Shown here: positions 41,183 through 51,769 of the stretch, piece by piece
Numbering within the stretch: position 1 is the stretch's first letter
Layout of the letters: every line of letters begins with the position of its first letter
Origin: Burkholderiaceae bacterium
Lineage (GTDB): Bacteria > Pseudomonadota > Gammaproteobacteria > Burkholderiales > Burkholderiaceae_C
Assembly (NCBI GenBank): GCA_004323695.1
Contig: SCRU01000110.1
Location: 1-64,000, forward strand
DNA length: 64,000 nucleotides
Direction: 5' to 3'
Notes under the pieces: model-generated
Told to the model about the DNA's origin: nothing
What the model saw: only the letters and a program-made list of their open reading frames with translations
Database searches by the model: none
Position numbers and translations under genes: made by a program

Positions 41183-41799
41183 CTGCCGGCGCGCGGCGCG
41201 TGGGCATGTTCGGTGGCGCGTTCGACCCGCCGCACAACGGCCATGTGGCCCTGGCTGGCGCGGCGCTGGCGCAGCTGCAGCTGGACGAGCTGCGTGTCGT
41301 GCCGACCGGCCACGCCTGGCACAAAGCCAGGATTCTGACGCCCGCAAGTGACCGGCTGGCCATGGCGCGGCTGGCGTTTGCCGGGCTGCCCGGTGTGGTG
41401 GTGGACGATCGGGAGATGCACCGTGCCGGGCCTACCTACACGATCGATACGCTGCGCGAGTTCGCGTCCGAGCAGCCCGGTGCCCAGTTGTACCTGGTCA
41501 TGGGCGCCGACCAGGCACGCGCGCTGCCGAGCTGGCATCGATGGCAGGATCTTTTTCAGATTGCTATTATTTCAATAGCTGAACGCGAACAACAGGAAAG
41601 GGCGCAGGCCGAATTCGATTCGATGAATTTTCCCCACGCACGGTTTGCGCCGTTGCAATGGACCCCCATGCAGGTCAGCGCCACCCAAATTCGCGCGCTG
41701 GCCGGCAACCGTCACAATGCAGGCCAAGGGATAGCCCAACTGGTTCCCGCTTCCATTGCACGCTATATTGAACAGCATCACCTTTATCGCACCCCTTGA
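41179..41799 (+). CDS. nadD: nicotinate-nucleotide adenylyltransferase
   Basis: 206 aa. The start is taken as TTG overlapping the hemF stop (TTGA), since no ATG gives the full N-terminus before [36 protein letters not shown] and [13 protein letters not shown] are also diagnostic. It makes NaAD in NAD synthesis. Residues around [20 protein letters not shown] are encoded by the dispersed repeat and form an extra segment in the C-terminal half. Confidence 0.94.
   Translation: MTAGARRVGMFGGAFDPPHNGHVALAGAALAQLQLDELRVVPTGHAWHKARILTPASDRLAMARLAFAGLPGVVVDDREMHRAGPTYTIDTLREFASEQPGAQLYLVMGADQARALPSWHRWQDLFQIAIISIAEREQQERAQAEFDSMNFPHARFAPLQWTPMQVSATQIRALAGNRHNAGQGIAQLVPASIARYIEQHHLYRTP
41563..41626 (+). 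repeat. dispersed ~60-bp repeat, in-frame within nadD
   Basis: It begins with the inverted repeat GCTATTATTTCAATAGC, continues through CAGGAAAGGGCGCAGGCC and ends GAATTCGATTC. It is the clearest protein-coding copy here; the phase and peptide resemble the copy in the uup-like gene. Confidence 0.72.
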
Positions 41800-42458
41800 T
41801 GACCACCGAAACCACCGCCAAAAAAGACACCCAGAAACTGCAGCGCGCCATTGTCGACGGGCTGGAGCAGGTTAAGGCCATCGACTTGCGGGTGTTCAAC
41901 ACCGAGCATCTTTCCGCGCTGTTTGAACGGGTCGTCGTTGCGTCGGGAACCTCGAACCGCCAGACCAAGGCGCTCGCCGCCAGCGTGCGCGACGCGGTAC
42001 GCGACGCCGGTTTTCCCAAGCCGCGCATGGAAGGCGAGGCGAACGGCGAATGGATCATCGTGGACTGCGGCCGCGCCGTGGTGCATGTCATGCAGCCCGG
42101 CATCCGGTCCTACTACAACCTCGAAGAGATTTGGGGCGGCACGCCGGTGCGCCTGAAGTTGGGCGCGCCCAAGCCCGTTGTGGCACATGCCGCCCAGCCG
42201 GCGACCCAGCCCGACAGCCGAAAGCCCGCCCCGGGAAAATCTGCATCAAAAGCGACTCCAGCCCCCGCCACGAAAGGGAAGATCGCTTCAAAAACGATAG
42301 TCGATGGAAGTGCTTCTCCATCGCTGCGCCGCTCCTCCGCCGTCAAAACCGCAGCCAGGGCCGCCGCGGCTGAGACACCGCGCAAGGCGCCGTCCAAGGC
42401 CGCAGCGCGGCCAAGCGCCAAACCGGGCGCCAGGAAGGCCCCCACGCGCAAGGCCTGA
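41799..42458 (+). CDS. rsfS: ribosomal silencing factor RsfS with long basic tail
   Basis: 219 aa. The first 125 residues form the RsfS/Iojap domain: [87 protein letters not shown]-type core. It binds ribosomal protein L14 to block subunit joining. About 90 extra residues rich in Ala, Lys, Pro and Arg follow, roughly doubling the usual length. A degenerate repeat-like stretch occurs in the tail DNA. The start overlaps the nadD stop by one base. Confidence 0.92.
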   Translation: MTTETTAKKDTQKLQRAIVDGLEQVKAIDLRVFNTEHLSALFERVVVASGTSNRQTKALAASVRDAVRDAGFPKPRMEGEANGEWIIVDCGRAVVHVMQPGIRSYYNLEEIWGGTPVRLKLGAPKPVVAHAAQPATQPDSRKPAPGKSASKATPAPATKGKIASKTIVDGSASPSLRRSSAVKTAARAAAAETPRKAPSKAAARPSAKPGARKAPTRKA

Positions 42459-42478
42459 GGCCAGGCCGGCGCCGCGCC

Positions 42479-42958
42479 ATGAAGGTGGTGATCGTCGCTG
42501 TCGGCCAGCGACTGCCCGGCTGGGCGCAGACCGCCTGCGATGATTACGCCAGGCGTTTCCCGCCGGATTGCAAGGTCGAGATCAAGGCGGTCAAGACCGA
42601 GCCGCGCGGCTCCAGGACGCTGGAGACGCTGTACGGGGCCGAGCGCGAACGCATTCAGGCGGCGATCCAGTCCAGTTGCGGCAAAGGCGCGCGCGTGGTG
42701 GTATTGGACGAGCACGGCAGCGCGCTCACGACGACGGCGCTGGCCGGCAAACTCAGGCAGTGGCAACACGAGAGTCTGGATGTGGCGCTCGTGATCGGCG
42801 GGCCCGACGGACTCGATCCGGCGTTCAAGCAAAGTGCGCATGAGCGCATCCGCCTGTCAGACCTGACGCTGCCGCACGCCATGGCGCGCGTGCTGCTGCT
42901 CGAGCAGCTGTACCGCGCCTGGTCCATCAACGCGGGGCATCCGTACCATCGTGAGTAA
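42479..42958 (+). CDS. rlmH: 23S rRNA (pseudouridine1915-N3)-methyltransferase
   Basis: 159 aa, SPOUT family. [25 protein letters not shown] opens it; [14 protein letters not shown] forms the knot; [20 protein letters not shown] and the C-terminal GHPYHRE complete the family pattern. Confidence 0.97.
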   Translation: MKVVIVAVGQRLPGWAQTACDDYARRFPPDCKVEIKAVKTEPRGSRTLETLYGAERERIQAAIQSSCGKGARVVVLDEHGSALTTTALAGKLRQWQHESLDVALVIGGPDGLDPAFKQSAHERIRLSDLTLPHAMARVLLLEQLYRAWSINAGHPYHRE

Positions 42959-43565
42959 ATTCATCTACCTGGCGTCGCAGAGCCCGCGCCGGCGCCAGTT
43001 GCTGCAGCAGATGGGCGTGCGCTTCGAACTGCTGCTGCCCGATGCCAACGAGGACGCCGAAGCCCTTGAGGCCGTGCTGCCAGGCGAGGCGCCGGCCGCC
43101 TACGTCAAGCGCGTCACCGAGCTCAAGCTCGATGCTGCGGTGGCGCGCCTGCAGCGCCGCAGCCTGCCGCCGGCGCCCATCCTGTGCTGCGACACCACGG
43201 TGGCGCTGGGGCGCACCATCTATGGCAAGCCGGTGGACGAAGCGGACGCCCGGCGCATGCTGCATGGCCTGTCGGGCACCACGCACCGCGTCCTCACCGC
43301 CGTCGCGGCGCAGCAGGGGCGCAATCGGCGGGCCGCGCTGTGCGATTCGCGCGTCACGTTTGCCGCGCTCACGCCGGCGCAGATCCGGCGCTATGTGGCC
43401 TCCGGCGAGCCGCTGGGCAAGGCCGGCGCCTATGCAGTGCAGGGTGCGGCGGCCACGTTCATCACGCGCATCAGCGGCAGTTATTCTGGCATCATGGGAC
43501 TGCCGGTGTTCGAGACGGCACAACTCCTCAAGGCCCTGGGCCTCTCATGCAGCAAGACATTCTGA
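42951..43565 (+). CDS. Maf-family nucleotide pyrophosphatase
   Basis: 204 aa from GTG 42951, overlapping rlmH by 8 nt. [42 protein letters not shown] and [30 protein letters not shown] are Maf motifs. It hydrolyses non-canonical or modified nucleotides (YhdE/YceF class). Confidence 0.95.
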   Translation: MSKFIYLASQSPRRRQLLQQMGVRFELLLPDANEDAEALEAVLPGEAPAAYVKRVTELKLDAAVARLQRRSLPPAPILCCDTTVALGRTIYGKPVDEADARRMLHGLSGTTHRVLTAVAAQQGRNRRAALCDSRVTFAALTPAQIRRYVASGEPLGKAGAYAVQGAAATFITRISGSYSGIMGLPVFETAQLLKALGLSCSKTF

Positions 43566-45022
43566 TCAACTGGTCGCCCCAGGAAACCCGCGTGGCCCTG
43601 GTGGAGGGCGGCGCCGTGCAGGAGTTGCACGTGGAGCGCACGCTGGAGCGCGGCCTGGTCGGCAACGTCTATCTGGGCAAGGTGGCGCGGGTGCTGCCGG
43701 GCATGCAGTCGGCCTTCATCGACATCGGGCTGGAGCGCGCCGCCTTTCTGCATGTGGCCGATGTCTGGCATCGGCATCCCGACGGGGAGCCGCCGCAGAT
43801 TGCGCGCCACACGCAGCCGCCCGTGCCGATCGAGCGGCAGGTGTTCGAAGGCCAGGCGCTGATGGTGCAGGTCATCAAGGATCCGATCGGCAGCAAGGGC
43901 GCGCGGCTGTCCACGCAGATCAGCGTTGCGGGGCGGCTGCTGGTGTTTTTGCCGCAGGACGACCATGTGGGCGTTTCGCAGAAAATCCCGCCGGCACAGC
44001 GCGACGCCCTGCGCACGCGGCTGCAGACACTCGCTGGCGGGGCGGGCGGCGGCTTCATTTTGCGCACCAATGGCGAGGACGCCAGCGATGCCGAACTGGC
44101 GGAAGACATTGCCTACCTGCGCAAGACCTGGGCGCGCATCAAGGAGGCGTCGTTGCGCCTGCCACCCCTGTCGCTCTTGCACCAGGACCTGAACCTGCTG
44201 CAGCGCGTGCTACGCGACCTGGTGAGCACCGAGACGCAGACCATCCGGCTCGATTCGACCGAGCAGTTCGGCATGCTGCAGGCGTTTGGCCGCGAGTTCA
44301 TGCCGGCTGCCGCGGGCAAGCTGCAGCTGTACAAGGGGGAGCGCCCGATTTTCGATTTGTTCTCGATCGATGAGGAAATCGCCAAGGCGCTGGGACGCCG
44401 GGTTGACCTGAAATCGGGCGGCTACCTGATCGTGGACCAGACCGAGGCGCTCACCACGGTGGACGTGAATACGGGCGGCTTTGTCGGCGCCCGCAACTTC
44501 GACGACACGATTTTCAAGACCAACCTGGAAGCCACCTGGGCCATTGCGCGCCAGCTTCGCCTGCGCAACCTGGGCGGCATCATCATCGTGGACTTCATCG
44601 ACATGGTGCGCGAGGACCACCGCGACGCGGTGCTGGCCGAGCTGCGCAAGCAACTGGCGCGGGATCGCGTCAAGACCATGGCCGGCAGTTTCTCGCAACT
44701 CGGGCTGGTGGAGATGACACGCAAGCGCACCCGCGAATCGCTGGCCCACATGCTGTGCGAGCCCTGCGAAGTCTGCGCCGGCAAGGGCAGCGTGAAGACC
44801 GCGCGCAGTGTGGCCTACGACATCCTGCGAGAGATTCTGCGCGAGGCGCGCCAGTTCAATCCGCGCGAATTCCGCGTGGTGGCCGCGCCCCAGGTGATCG
44901 AGCTGTTCCTGGACGAGGAGAGCCAGCACCTGGCGGGCCTGTCCGACTTCATCGGCAAGCCGATTTCGCTGCAGAGTGAGAGCGCCATGGGGCAGGAGCA
45001 GTACGACATCGTGCTGCTGTAG
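43547..45022 (+). CDS. rng: ribonuclease G
   Basis: 491 aa, start ATG 43547 overlapping maf by 19 nt. An S1 domain is in the first 120 residues ([24 protein letters not shown]), catalytic [10 protein letters not shown] and IIIVDFIDM follow, and CEPCEVC is the zinc-link. It cuts 5' leader of 16S rRNA and some mRNAs. Confidence 0.95.
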   Translation: MQQDILINWSPQETRVALVEGGAVQELHVERTLERGLVGNVYLGKVARVLPGMQSAFIDIGLERAAFLHVADVWHRHPDGEPPQIARHTQPPVPIERQVFEGQALMVQVIKDPIGSKGARLSTQISVAGRLLVFLPQDDHVGVSQKIPPAQRDALRTRLQTLAGGAGGGFILRTNGEDASDAELAEDIAYLRKTWARIKEASLRLPPLSLLHQDLNLLQRVLRDLVSTETQTIRLDSTEQFGMLQAFGREFMPAAAGKLQLYKGERPIFDLFSIDEEIAKALGRRVDLKSGGYLIVDQTEALTTVDVNTGGFVGARNFDDTIFKTNLEATWAIARQLRLRNLGGIIIVDFIDMVREDHRDAVLAELRKQLARDRVKTMAGSFSQLGLVEMTRKRTRESLAHMLCEPCEVCAGKGSVKTARSVAYDILREILREARQFNPREFRVVAAPQVIELFLDEESQHLAGLSDFIGKPISLQSESAMGQEQYDIVLL

Positions 45023-45043
45023 AACGGCCGGGCGTGCAGGGCC

Positions 45044-46804
45044 TCAGGCGACCAGTTCAGCCAATTGCGGGTCGTCAAAACCCATCCGGTGCAGGCGCGC
45101 ATACAGGCCGCGCAAGGCCACCAGTTCCGCGTGCGTGCCCTGCTCGACGAGCCGCCCCTCCGCCATCACGGCGATCCGGTCTGCATGTTCGATGGTGCTC
45201 AGGCGGTGCGCGATGATCAGGGTCGTGCGCCCCGCCATCAGCCGCTGCAGCGCCTCCTGCACCAGCCGCTCGGACTCGGTGTCGAGCGCCGAGGTGGCCT
45301 CGTCGAGGATCAGCACCGGTGCGTCCTTGTACAGCGCCCGCGCAATCGCCAGACGCTGGCGCTGTCCGCCGGACAGCTGCGTGGCGTTGTGCCCCACCAG
45401 CGTGTCGATGCCCGCTGGCAGCGTCTCGATGTGGTTCGCCAGGTTCGCCGCTTCCAGGCAGTGCAGCACCCGCGCCCGGTCCACGGCTTCGCCCAATGCC
45501 ACGTTGACCGCCAGCGTGTCGTTCAGCATGACCACGTCCTGGCTGACCATCGCAATCTGGCGGCGCAGCGCCGACAACTGCCAGCTTGCAATGTCGCGGC
45601 CGTCCAGCAGAACCTGGCCACTTTGCGGCAGCACGAAGCGCGGCAACAGGTTGATCAGCGTGGTCTTGCCCGCGCCCGATGGCCCGACCAGTGCGACCAC
45701 TTCGCCGGGGGAGATACGGAGCGTCACATCGCTCAGCGCCGCCTGCGCGTCTTCGTTGTAGCGTACGCTGACACCCTCGAAGCTCAGTTCCCCCCGCGCG
45801 TGCGCGGTCTGATAGGTTCCACCGGTTTCGGCCGGGGTCTGCTCGATCAGGTCGATCCCGCGCTCCAGCGCCGCGAGTCCGCGCGTGATCGGGTTCGCCA
45901 CTTCCGACAGGTGCTTGATCGGCGCCACCAGCATCAGCATGGCCGACACGAACGCCACGAAGCTGCCCACGGTGATCCCGCTGGTGTTGTTCTGCCACAG
46001 CGCGATGGTGATCACGGCCGACAGCGCCGCCGCCGCCAGCATTTGAGTCAGCGGCGTCATGGCCGCCTGCGCGGCGACCGATTTGATGGCCAGCCGGTGG
46101 ATCACCTGGCTCAGCGTATCGAACCGGCCCGCCTGCCCGGGCTGCGCATTGTGCAGCCGAACCATGCGGTGCGCCAGCACGTTTTCCTCGACCACGTAGG
46201 CCAGGCTGTCGGTTGCGTTCTGGCTTGCCTTGGTGATGCGATACAGCCGCCGCGACAGGGTTTGCATGACGAAGGCCACGGCGGGAAACAGCACGCCGAC
46301 AATCAGCGTCAGCTTCCAGTTCAGGTAGAACAGGTAACCCAGCAGCGCCAGCAGCGTCAGAAAGTCCCGCGCCAGGCCCGACAACGAATTCACCAGCATG
46401 GTGGCGCCGGTCTGCACCTCGTAAACCACGGTGTTGGACAGCGCGCTGGCCGACTGGCGCGCGAACAGCGCCATGTCCGCATCGAGCAGGCGCGCGAACA
46501 GGCGCCGGCGCAGCAGCAGCATGCCGTCGTTCGTGACCTTGGCAAGTGACAGCTGTGCCAGGTAGCCGCTCACCCCACGCACCCCGAACAGCAGCAGCAG
46601 CGCGGCCGGCACGAACCACAGCGGCAACGCGCCGCGCTGGAAGCCGCGATCGAGCAACGGCTTGAGCAGGGCCGGTATCAGCGGCTGGGTGATGGCGCCG
46701 ATGATGGTCGCCACCACGGCCGTGAACCACGCCAGGCGCGCATGCCCGAAGTAGGGCAGCAGGCGCTGCAACCCTTTCAGAGGCGGTGCTGAACTTGCCG
46801 GCAC
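45044..46804 (-). CDS. lipid A export ATP-binding/permease (MsbA-like ABC transporter)
   Basis: 586 aa. The start is GTG 46804, supported by a GAGGT box 9 nt upstream; the open frame continues to 47326 but this would overlap tolB heavily. Six membrane helices are followed by an ATPase domain: GPSGAGKTTLINLLPRF, QLSGGQRQRLAIARALYK, VLILDEATSALDTE. Length and sequence match MsbA, which flips lipid A core across the inner membrane. Convergent with rng. Confidence 0.9.
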   Translation of the reverse strand: MPASSAPPLKGLQRLLPYFGHARLAWFTAVVATIIGAITQPLIPALLKPLLDRGFQRGALPLWFVPAALLLLFGVRGVSGYLAQLSLAKVTNDGMLLLRRRLFARLLDADMALFARQSASALSNTVVYEVQTGATMLVNSLSGLARDFLTLLALLGYLFYLNWKLTLIVGVLFPAVAFVMQTLSRRLYRITKASQNATDSLAYVVEENVLAHRMVRLHNAQPGQAGRFDTLSQVIHRLAIKSVAAQAAMTPLTQMLAAAALSAVITIALWQNNTSGITVGSFVAFVSAMLMLVAPIKHLSEVANPITRGLAALERGIDLIEQTPAETGGTYQTAHARGELSFEGVSVRYNEDAQAALSDVTLRISPGEVVALVGPSGAGKTTLINLLPRFVLPQSGQVLLDGRDIASWQLSALRRQIAMVSQDVVMLNDTLAVNVALGEAVDRARVLHCLEAANLANHIETLPAGIDTLVGHNATQLSGGQRQRLAIARALYKDAPVLILDEATSALDTESERLVQEALQRLMAGRTTLIIAHRLSTIEHADRIAVMAEGRLVEQGTHAELVALRGLYARLHRMGFDDPQLAELVA

Positions 46805-46997
46805 GGTGCAATGACCTCTTGTTTCGCCGTTGTCGCCGTTGCTGTGGCGGGCGGCCTGGGGATCAAAGTAATGGGTCGAAACAAAAAGTTGGCTCCGGTT
46901 AACAACAGCACGACGGGGTGCCCTTTTCGCAACGGGCATAATCATGCCTGACCCGAGGATTATCAGACACCGCGGTGTGCGGGTTTTTACCAGACAG

Positions 46998-48284
46998 ATG
47001 AACCGAAAAACAAACGGATCCCGCCGGCTGCTGCTTGCCGGTCTCTTGGCCGCCCCTCTGGCCCCCGCATTTGCCCAATTTCGCGTCGAAGTTTCGGGTG
47101 TCGGCATGACCCAACTGCCGATTGCGATTGCGCCGTTCCGCGGCGAAGCCCAGTCCCCGCAAAAAATCAGCGCCATCGTGCAGGCCGATCTGGAGCGCAG
47201 CGGCCAGTTTCGTGGCGTCGATGCATCCGGCGCCGCGCTGGACGAAACCTCGCACCCCGACATAGCGGTGTGGCGCCAGAAAGGGGCCGATTCGCTGGCG
47301 GTGGGCAGCGTGACCCTGCTGGCCAACGGCCGCTTCGACGTGCGGTTTCGCCTGTGGGACGCGGTGCGCGGGCAGGATCTGGGTGGACAGAGCTATGCGG
47401 TGGTCGCGGGCGATTTGCGCCTGGCGGCACACCGGATTGCGGACTACATCTACCAAAAACTCACGGGCGAGCGGGGCATTTTTTCGACCCGCATCGCCTA
47501 TATCACCAAGAGCGGCGGACGCTACACCCTCTGGGTTGCCGACTCCGACGGGGAGAATGCACAGGCAGCGCTGGCCAGTTCCGAGCCCATCATTTCACCG
47601 GCCTGGGCGCCGAACGGCAGGGAACTGGCCTACGTGTCGTTCGAATCGCGCAAGCCGGTGGTCTATGTGCAGGATATTTCCACGGGCAAGCGCCGCCTGA
47701 TCGCGAACTTCCGCGGCTCCAACAGCGCACCGGCCTGGGCGCCGGACGGGCGCACGCTGGCGGTGACGCTGAGCCGGGACGGCGGCTCCCAGCTCTACAC
47801 GATTTCCTCGAACGGCGGCCAGCCGCACCAGCTCACGAAGAACGCCAGCATCGACACCGAACCCGCCTACTCGGCGGACGGCCAGAGCATTTATTTCGTG
47901 AGCGACCGGGGCGGCGCCCCGCAGATTTACCGCATGGCAAGCTCCGGCGGGCCGGCGACCCGCGTGACCTTTGTCGGCGACTACAACGTTTCGCCCGCAA
48001 TCAGCCCGGACGGACGCTGGCTGGCCTATATCTCCCGGGTCAGCGGCGCCTTTAAACTGCAAGTCATGGAACTTACAAGTGGAAACGTGAACTCAATCAC
48101 TGACACGTCCGCTGATGAACACCCGAGTTTTGCGCCGAACAGTCGCCTGATCATTTATGCTACCCAGCAGCAGGGTCGCAATGTGCTGATGACTACGACG
48201 CTGGACGGCAAGATCAAGGCGCGGCTGGCGGGTCAGGGTGGAGACATTCAGCAGCCAAGCTGGGGCCCGTTCCAGAAGCAATGA
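46998..48284 (+). CDS. tolB: Tol-Pal system beta-propeller protein TolB
   Basis: 428 aa from MNRKTNGS. Signal peptide [16 protein letters not shown] is followed by an N-terminal domain and six WD40-like TolB repeats with patterns such as [31 protein letters not shown] and [15 protein letters not shown]. TolB is periplasmic and binds Pal. It starts tolB-pal-cpoB. Confidence 0.96.
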   Translation: MNRKTNGSRRLLLAGLLAAPLAPAFAQFRVEVSGVGMTQLPIAIAPFRGEAQSPQKISAIVQADLERSGQFRGVDASGAALDETSHPDIAVWRQKGADSLAVGSVTLLANGRFDVRFRLWDAVRGQDLGGQSYAVVAGDLRLAAHRIADYIYQKLTGERGIFSTRIAYITKSGGRYTLWVADSDGENAQAALASSEPIISPAWAPNGRELAYVSFESRKPVVYVQDISTGKRRLIANFRGSNSAPAWAPDGRTLAVTLSRDGGSQLYTISSNGGQPHQLTKNASIDTEPAYSADGQSIYFVSDRGGAPQIYRMASSGGPATRVTFVGDYNVSPAISPDGRWLAYISRVSGAFKLQVMELTSGNVNSITDTSADEHPSFAPNSRLIIYATQQQGRNVLMTTTLDGKIKARLAGQGGDIQQPSWGPFQKQ

Positions 48285-48303
48285 TTTTTTTAACAGGAGC
48301 TTG

Positions 48304-48813
48304 ATGATGAAACGTATGTTGTTGGCATTCGCGGTGGTGGCGCTCATGGCGGGTTGCAGCTCGGGCGTCAATTTGCACAAGGCGCCGGTGGACAACCAGT
48401 CCGGCAGCATGTCCACGCAGGGCGCCACCAGCGCCGTGGCGCCGGTCAATGCGAACAGTTCGGACCAAAATGCCGCCGGGCCCGCCGGCTCGCACGTGGT
48501 GTACTTCGATTTCGACAAGTACATCGTCAAGCCTGAATACCAGGGCGTGATCGAATCGAACGCCGATTTCCTCAAGGCCAACAAGGCGCGCCATGCCGTG
48601 ATCGAAGGCAACACCGACGACGTAGGCAGCGCCGAGTACAACCTGGCGCTGGGCCAGCGCCGCTCCGAGGCCGTGCTGAAGGCGCTGGAGCTGCTGGGTG
48701 TGGGCGACAGCCAGCTCGAGGCGATCAGCTACGGCAAGGAAAAGCCGGTTGCGCTGGGCGATGATCCCGCGTCGCGCGCCAAGAACCGCCGCGCGGTGAT
48801 CGACTACCGATGA
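48304..48813 (+). CDS. pal: peptidoglycan-associated lipoprotein Pal
   Basis: 169 aa. Lipobox LMAGCSS (Cys around residue 18) follows a signal MMKRMLLAFAVVA. An OmpA-like domain contains VVYFDFDKYIVKPEY, VIEGNTDDVGSAEYNLALGQRR and SYGKEKPVALGDD. It anchors the outer membrane to peptidoglycan. Overlaps cpoB by 4 nt. Confidence 0.96.
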   Translation: MMKRMLLAFAVVALMAGCSSGVNLHKAPVDNQSGSMSTQGATSAVAPVNANSSDQNAAGPAGSHVVYFDFDKYIVKPEYQGVIESNADFLKANKARHAVIEGNTDDVGSAEYNLALGQRRSEAVLKALELLGVGDSQLEAISYGKEKPVALGDDPASRAKNRRAVIDYR

Positions 48814-49571
48814 GATCGGTGCAGGCCCGCAAGCTGCTGCGGGGCCTCGTCGTCGCGACATCGGCGTGGGCTGCGTTGACCGCCGCCCACGCCGGCCTGT
48901 TTGCGGATGACGATGCGCGCCGCGCCATTCTCGAAATGCGCCAGCGTTTCGACACGCTCCAGGCGGCCCAGACCAAGCAGGCGAGCGACGCGAGCAAAAG
49001 CCTGCTTGATCTGCAGACCCAGATCGAGTCGCTGCGCTCGGACCTGGCTACCCTGCGCGGCCAGAACGAACAGCTCACCCAGGATGTCGCGAATCTCCAG
49101 CAGCAGCAAAAAACCATCTCGCAAAACCTGAGTGCGCAGTTGGCGGCGACCCAACCGACCCAGGTCACGGTGGACGGCCAGACGTTCAGTGCCACGCCGC
49201 AGGAAAAGGCCGACTACGAGGCCGCCCTGGCAACGTTCCGCCAGGGTGATTTCGCGGGGGCGCAAACCGCGTTCACGAGCTTCATCCAGAAATACCCGCA
49301 AAGCGGCTACAACCCCTCCGCGCTGTTCTGGCTGGGGAATGCGCAATATGCGACGCGCGACTACAAGGGCGCGATCGGCAACTTCCGCGCATTGGTGGCG
49401 CAGAGTCCGACCCATGCGCGCGCGCCGGAGTCGGTCCTGTCCATCGCCAATTGCCAGATCGAGCTGGGTGACACCAAGGCCGCGCGCAAGACGCTGGGCG
49501 ATCTGCTCAAGGCCTATCCGCAATCGGAAGCCGCGCAGGCTGCCAAGGAACGCCTGGCCAAGCTGAAATAA
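48810..49571 (+). CDS. cpoB: cell division coordinator CpoB (YbgF)
   Basis: 253 aa. A signal peptide ending near AHAGLFADDD, a coiled coil with LLDLQTQIESLRSDLATLRGQ, and TPR repeats YEAALATFRQGDFAGAQTAF and ALFWLGNAQYATRDYKGAIGNFRAL. It coordinates Tol with peptidoglycan synthesis at division. Confidence 0.94.
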   Translation: MRSVQARKLLRGLVVATSAWAALTAAHAGLFADDDARRAILEMRQRFDTLQAAQTKQASDASKSLLDLQTQIESLRSDLATLRGQNEQLTQDVANLQQQQKTISQNLSAQLAATQPTQVTVDGQTFSATPQEKADYEAALATFRQGDFAGAQTAFTSFIQKYPQSGYNPSALFWLGNAQYATRDYKGAIGNFRALVAQSPTHARAPESVLSIANCQIELGDTKAARKTLGDLLKAYPQSEAAQAAKERLAKLK

Positions 49572-49637
49572 GTCCGGTCGGAGGCAGCGCGCCCGTGCGG
49601 GCGCCTGCGACCGCCCCCGGCTCGTTAAAATTGGGGC

Positions 49638-50753
49638 ATGCAAGTGCCTGACATTCATGCGCTCACAAGGGAAGTCTTGTGGGCCGCCTTCATCCTCGCT
49701 TTCATCTTCGGCGCCATCGCCCAGCGCACGCATTTTTGCACCATGGGTGCGATCAGCGATGTGGTCAACATGGGCGACTGGACCCGCATGCGGCAGTGGG
49801 GCATGGCGATGGGCGTCGCCATGATCGGTTTCGCCGCGCTGGTGTACAGCGGGCAGATCGACCCCTCCAAAACCCTGTACGCGTCCACCCGGTGGATCTG
49901 GCTGTCGGCCATCGTGGGCGGCGGCCTGTTCGGCTTCGGCATGGTGCTGAGTTCGGGCTGTGCCAGCAAGACCCTGATCCGGATCGGGGGCGGCAGCCTC
50001 AAGTCGCTCATCGTGTTCGGCGTGATGGGCGTCGCTGCCTTTGCCACGCTCAAGGGCATCACCGCCGTCGCGCGCGTCGATACGGTAGATAAGGTTGCTA
50101 TTGATTTCGCAGCTGGAACCACATTACCGATATGGACTTCCGCGGCTTTTGGCATGCATGGCGCAGCGGCGGGGCTGATTCTGGCCGTGCTGCTGGGCGG
50201 TGGCCTGATCGTCTGGGCGCTGGCCGGGCCGGACTTTCGCCGTGCCGACAACCTGCTGGCCGGGCTCGGAATCGGCGCGGTGATCGTGGTCATGTGGTGG
50301 GTCAGCGGCCATCTGGGCTACGTGGCCGAAAATCCCGACACGCTGCAGGAAGCGTTTCTGGGCACCAGTTCGGGCCGGGCCGAGGCATTCAGTTTTGTCG
50401 CGCCCGCCGCCTACACGCTGAACTGGCTCATCTATTTCAGTGACGCGAGCAATGTCCTGACGGTGGGCATCGTCTCGGTGTTCGGTATGGTGCTGGGCTC
50501 GGCCGCCTGCGCGCTCGCGACGGGGCGTTTTCGCTGGGAAGGCTTTGGCGGCACCGAAGACGTGGCCAACCACCTGTGGGGCGCGGTGTTCATGGGCGTG
50601 GGCGGCGTCACCGCCCTGGGCTGCACGATAGGGCAGGGCCTGAGCGGCATCTCGACACTGAGCGCCACCAGCTTTGTTGCTGTCGCCTCCATCATCTCCG
50701 GCGCGGTCGTGGCACTGAAATACCAGGCGTGGCGGATGGAGCGCGTGGCTTGA
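49638..50753 (+). CDS. YeeE/YedE-family sulfur transporter
   Basis: 371 aa with about nine membrane segments. IAQRTHFCTMGAISDVVNMGD and GFGMVLSSGCASKTLIRIGGGSLKSL contain conserved cysteines, and GCTIGQGLSGISTLS closes the repeated half. The family imports thiosulfate or related sulfur compounds. A region at 50096 partly resembles the dispersed repeat. Confidence 0.9.
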   Translation: MQVPDIHALTREVLWAAFILAFIFGAIAQRTHFCTMGAISDVVNMGDWTRMRQWGMAMGVAMIGFAALVYSGQIDPSKTLYASTRWIWLSAIVGGGLFGFGMVLSSGCASKTLIRIGGGSLKSLIVFGVMGVAAFATLKGITAVARVDTVDKVAIDFAAGTTLPIWTSAAFGMHGAAAGLILAVLLGGGLIVWALAGPDFRRADNLLAGLGIGAVIVVMWWVSGHLGYVAENPDTLQEAFLGTSSGRAEAFSFVAPAAYTLNWLIYFSDASNVLTVGIVSVFGMVLGSAACALATGRFRWEGFGGTEDVANHLWGAVFMGVGGVTALGCTIGQGLSGISTLSATSFVAVASIISGAVVALKYQAWRMERVA

Positions 50754-51571
50754 GCCATGGCTCGCCCCCCGCGGCGGACCGGTCCCAGGGGCTTGCCGCA
50801 GACCTGGACCGCCGCTTCGGTGGTCTCGCGCGGCTGTATGGTGTGTCCGGCGCCGCGCGGATCCGCGCCGCCAGCGTGGCTGTCGTCGGGCTCGGCGGCG
50901 TGGGCTCCTGGGCCGCCGAGGCGCTCGCGCGCAGCGGGGTGGCCCGCCTGACGCTGATCGACCTGGACCATGTGTCCGAATCCAACATCAACCGCCAGAT
51001 TCAGGCGCTGGATTCCACCCTCGGGCAGGCCAAGGTGCAGGCCATGCGCGAGCGCATAGCCCAGATCAACCCGGAGTGTCACATCACCGGGATTGAGGAA
51101 TTCGCCGACGCGGCGAACTGGCCGCAACTGCTGCCTGCGCCGGTGGATGCCGTGATTGACGCGTGTGACCAGGTCCGCGCCAAGACCTCCATGGCCGCCT
51201 GGGCACGCGCGAGCGGTGCCTTGTTCATCAGCGCCGGCGCGGCCGGCGGCAAGCGGCAGGCGCACATGGTGGACATTGACGACCTGGCCCACGTCACGCA
51301 TGACCCCCTGCTGGCCCAGGTGCGCCACCGGCTGCGCAAGGAACGCGGCGCGCCGCAGGGCGGCAAGAAAATCGGCGTGACGTGCGTCTTCAGCCGTGAG
51401 GCCGTGCGGCCACCCGACGCGAGCTGCGCCGTGGAAGGTGACGGCTCGCTCAACTGCCACGGCTATGGCTCGGTGGTCAGCGTAACCGCCACGTTTGGCC
51501 TGTGCGCGGCCGGCTGGATACTCGATCGACTCGCGGTGGGGCAGCCGTCAGCGGCGTCGCCCACGCTATAA
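50750..51571 (+). CDS. tcdA: tRNA threonylcarbamoyladenosine dehydratase
   Basis: 273 aa from TTG overlapping the preceding stop (TTGA). VAVVGLGGVGSWAAEALARSGVARLTLIDLDHVSESNINRQIQAL is the ThiF/E1-like ATP site, and DAVIDACDQVRAKTSM, ISAGAAGGKRQAH and GSLNCHGYGSVV follow. It converts t6A37 to its cyclic form in tRNA, apt beside a tRNA gene. Confidence 0.94.
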   Translation: MSHGSPPAADRSQGLAADLDRRFGGLARLYGVSGAARIRAASVAVVGLGGVGSWAAEALARSGVARLTLIDLDHVSESNINRQIQALDSTLGQAKVQAMRERIAQINPECHITGIEEFADAANWPQLLPAPVDAVIDACDQVRAKTSMAAWARASGALFISAGAAGGKRQAHMVDIDDLAHVTHDPLLAQVRHRLRKERGAPQGGKKIGVTCVFSREAVRPPDASCAVEGDGSLNCHGYGSVVSVTATFGLCAAGWILDRLAVGQPSAASPTL

Positions 51572-51572
51572 T
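51567..51572 (+). promoter_or_regulatory. likely -10 box for tRNA-Lys
   Basis: TATAAT overlaps the tcdA stop codon 42 bp upstream of the tRNA. No clear -35 is seen. Confidence 0.4.
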
Positions 51573-51614
51573 TCAAGGCTTTGCTGAAAGGCAAGAATCA
51601 GGCGAAAGCCTTCC

Positions 51615-51690
51615 GGGACCTTAGCTCAGTTGGTAGAGCAGCGGACTTTTAATCCGTTTGTCGTGGGTTCGACCCCCGCAGGTCCCACCA
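51615..51690 (+). tRNA. tRNA-Lys (anticodon UUU), integration site of island 2
   Basis: A 76-nt cloverleaf: GGGACCT pairs with AGGTCCC, anticodon TTT is in the loop CTTTTAA, T loop GTTCGACC, encoded CCA. The final 49 bp repeat at 59243-59291. Confidence 0.97.
51642..51690 (+). repeat. attachment site of island 2, tRNA-side copy
   Basis: These 49 bp are identical to 59243-59291 and cover the tRNA-Lys anticodon arm to CCA. Confidence 0.94.
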
Positions 51691-51747
51691 AGTTCTATAT
51701 AGAAACCACGCTATTAATTTGGTAGCGTGGCTTTCTTTTTTTAGACT

Positions 51748-51769
51748 ATGTAGCCATCATGTAGCCAAC
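51748..51769 (+). repeat. paired 11-bp repeats near left end of island 2
   Basis: ATGTAGCCATC is followed directly by ATGTAGCCAAC. The pair recurs at 59095-59116 in the same orientation. Probable arm-type recombination sites, by position. Confidence 0.6.
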
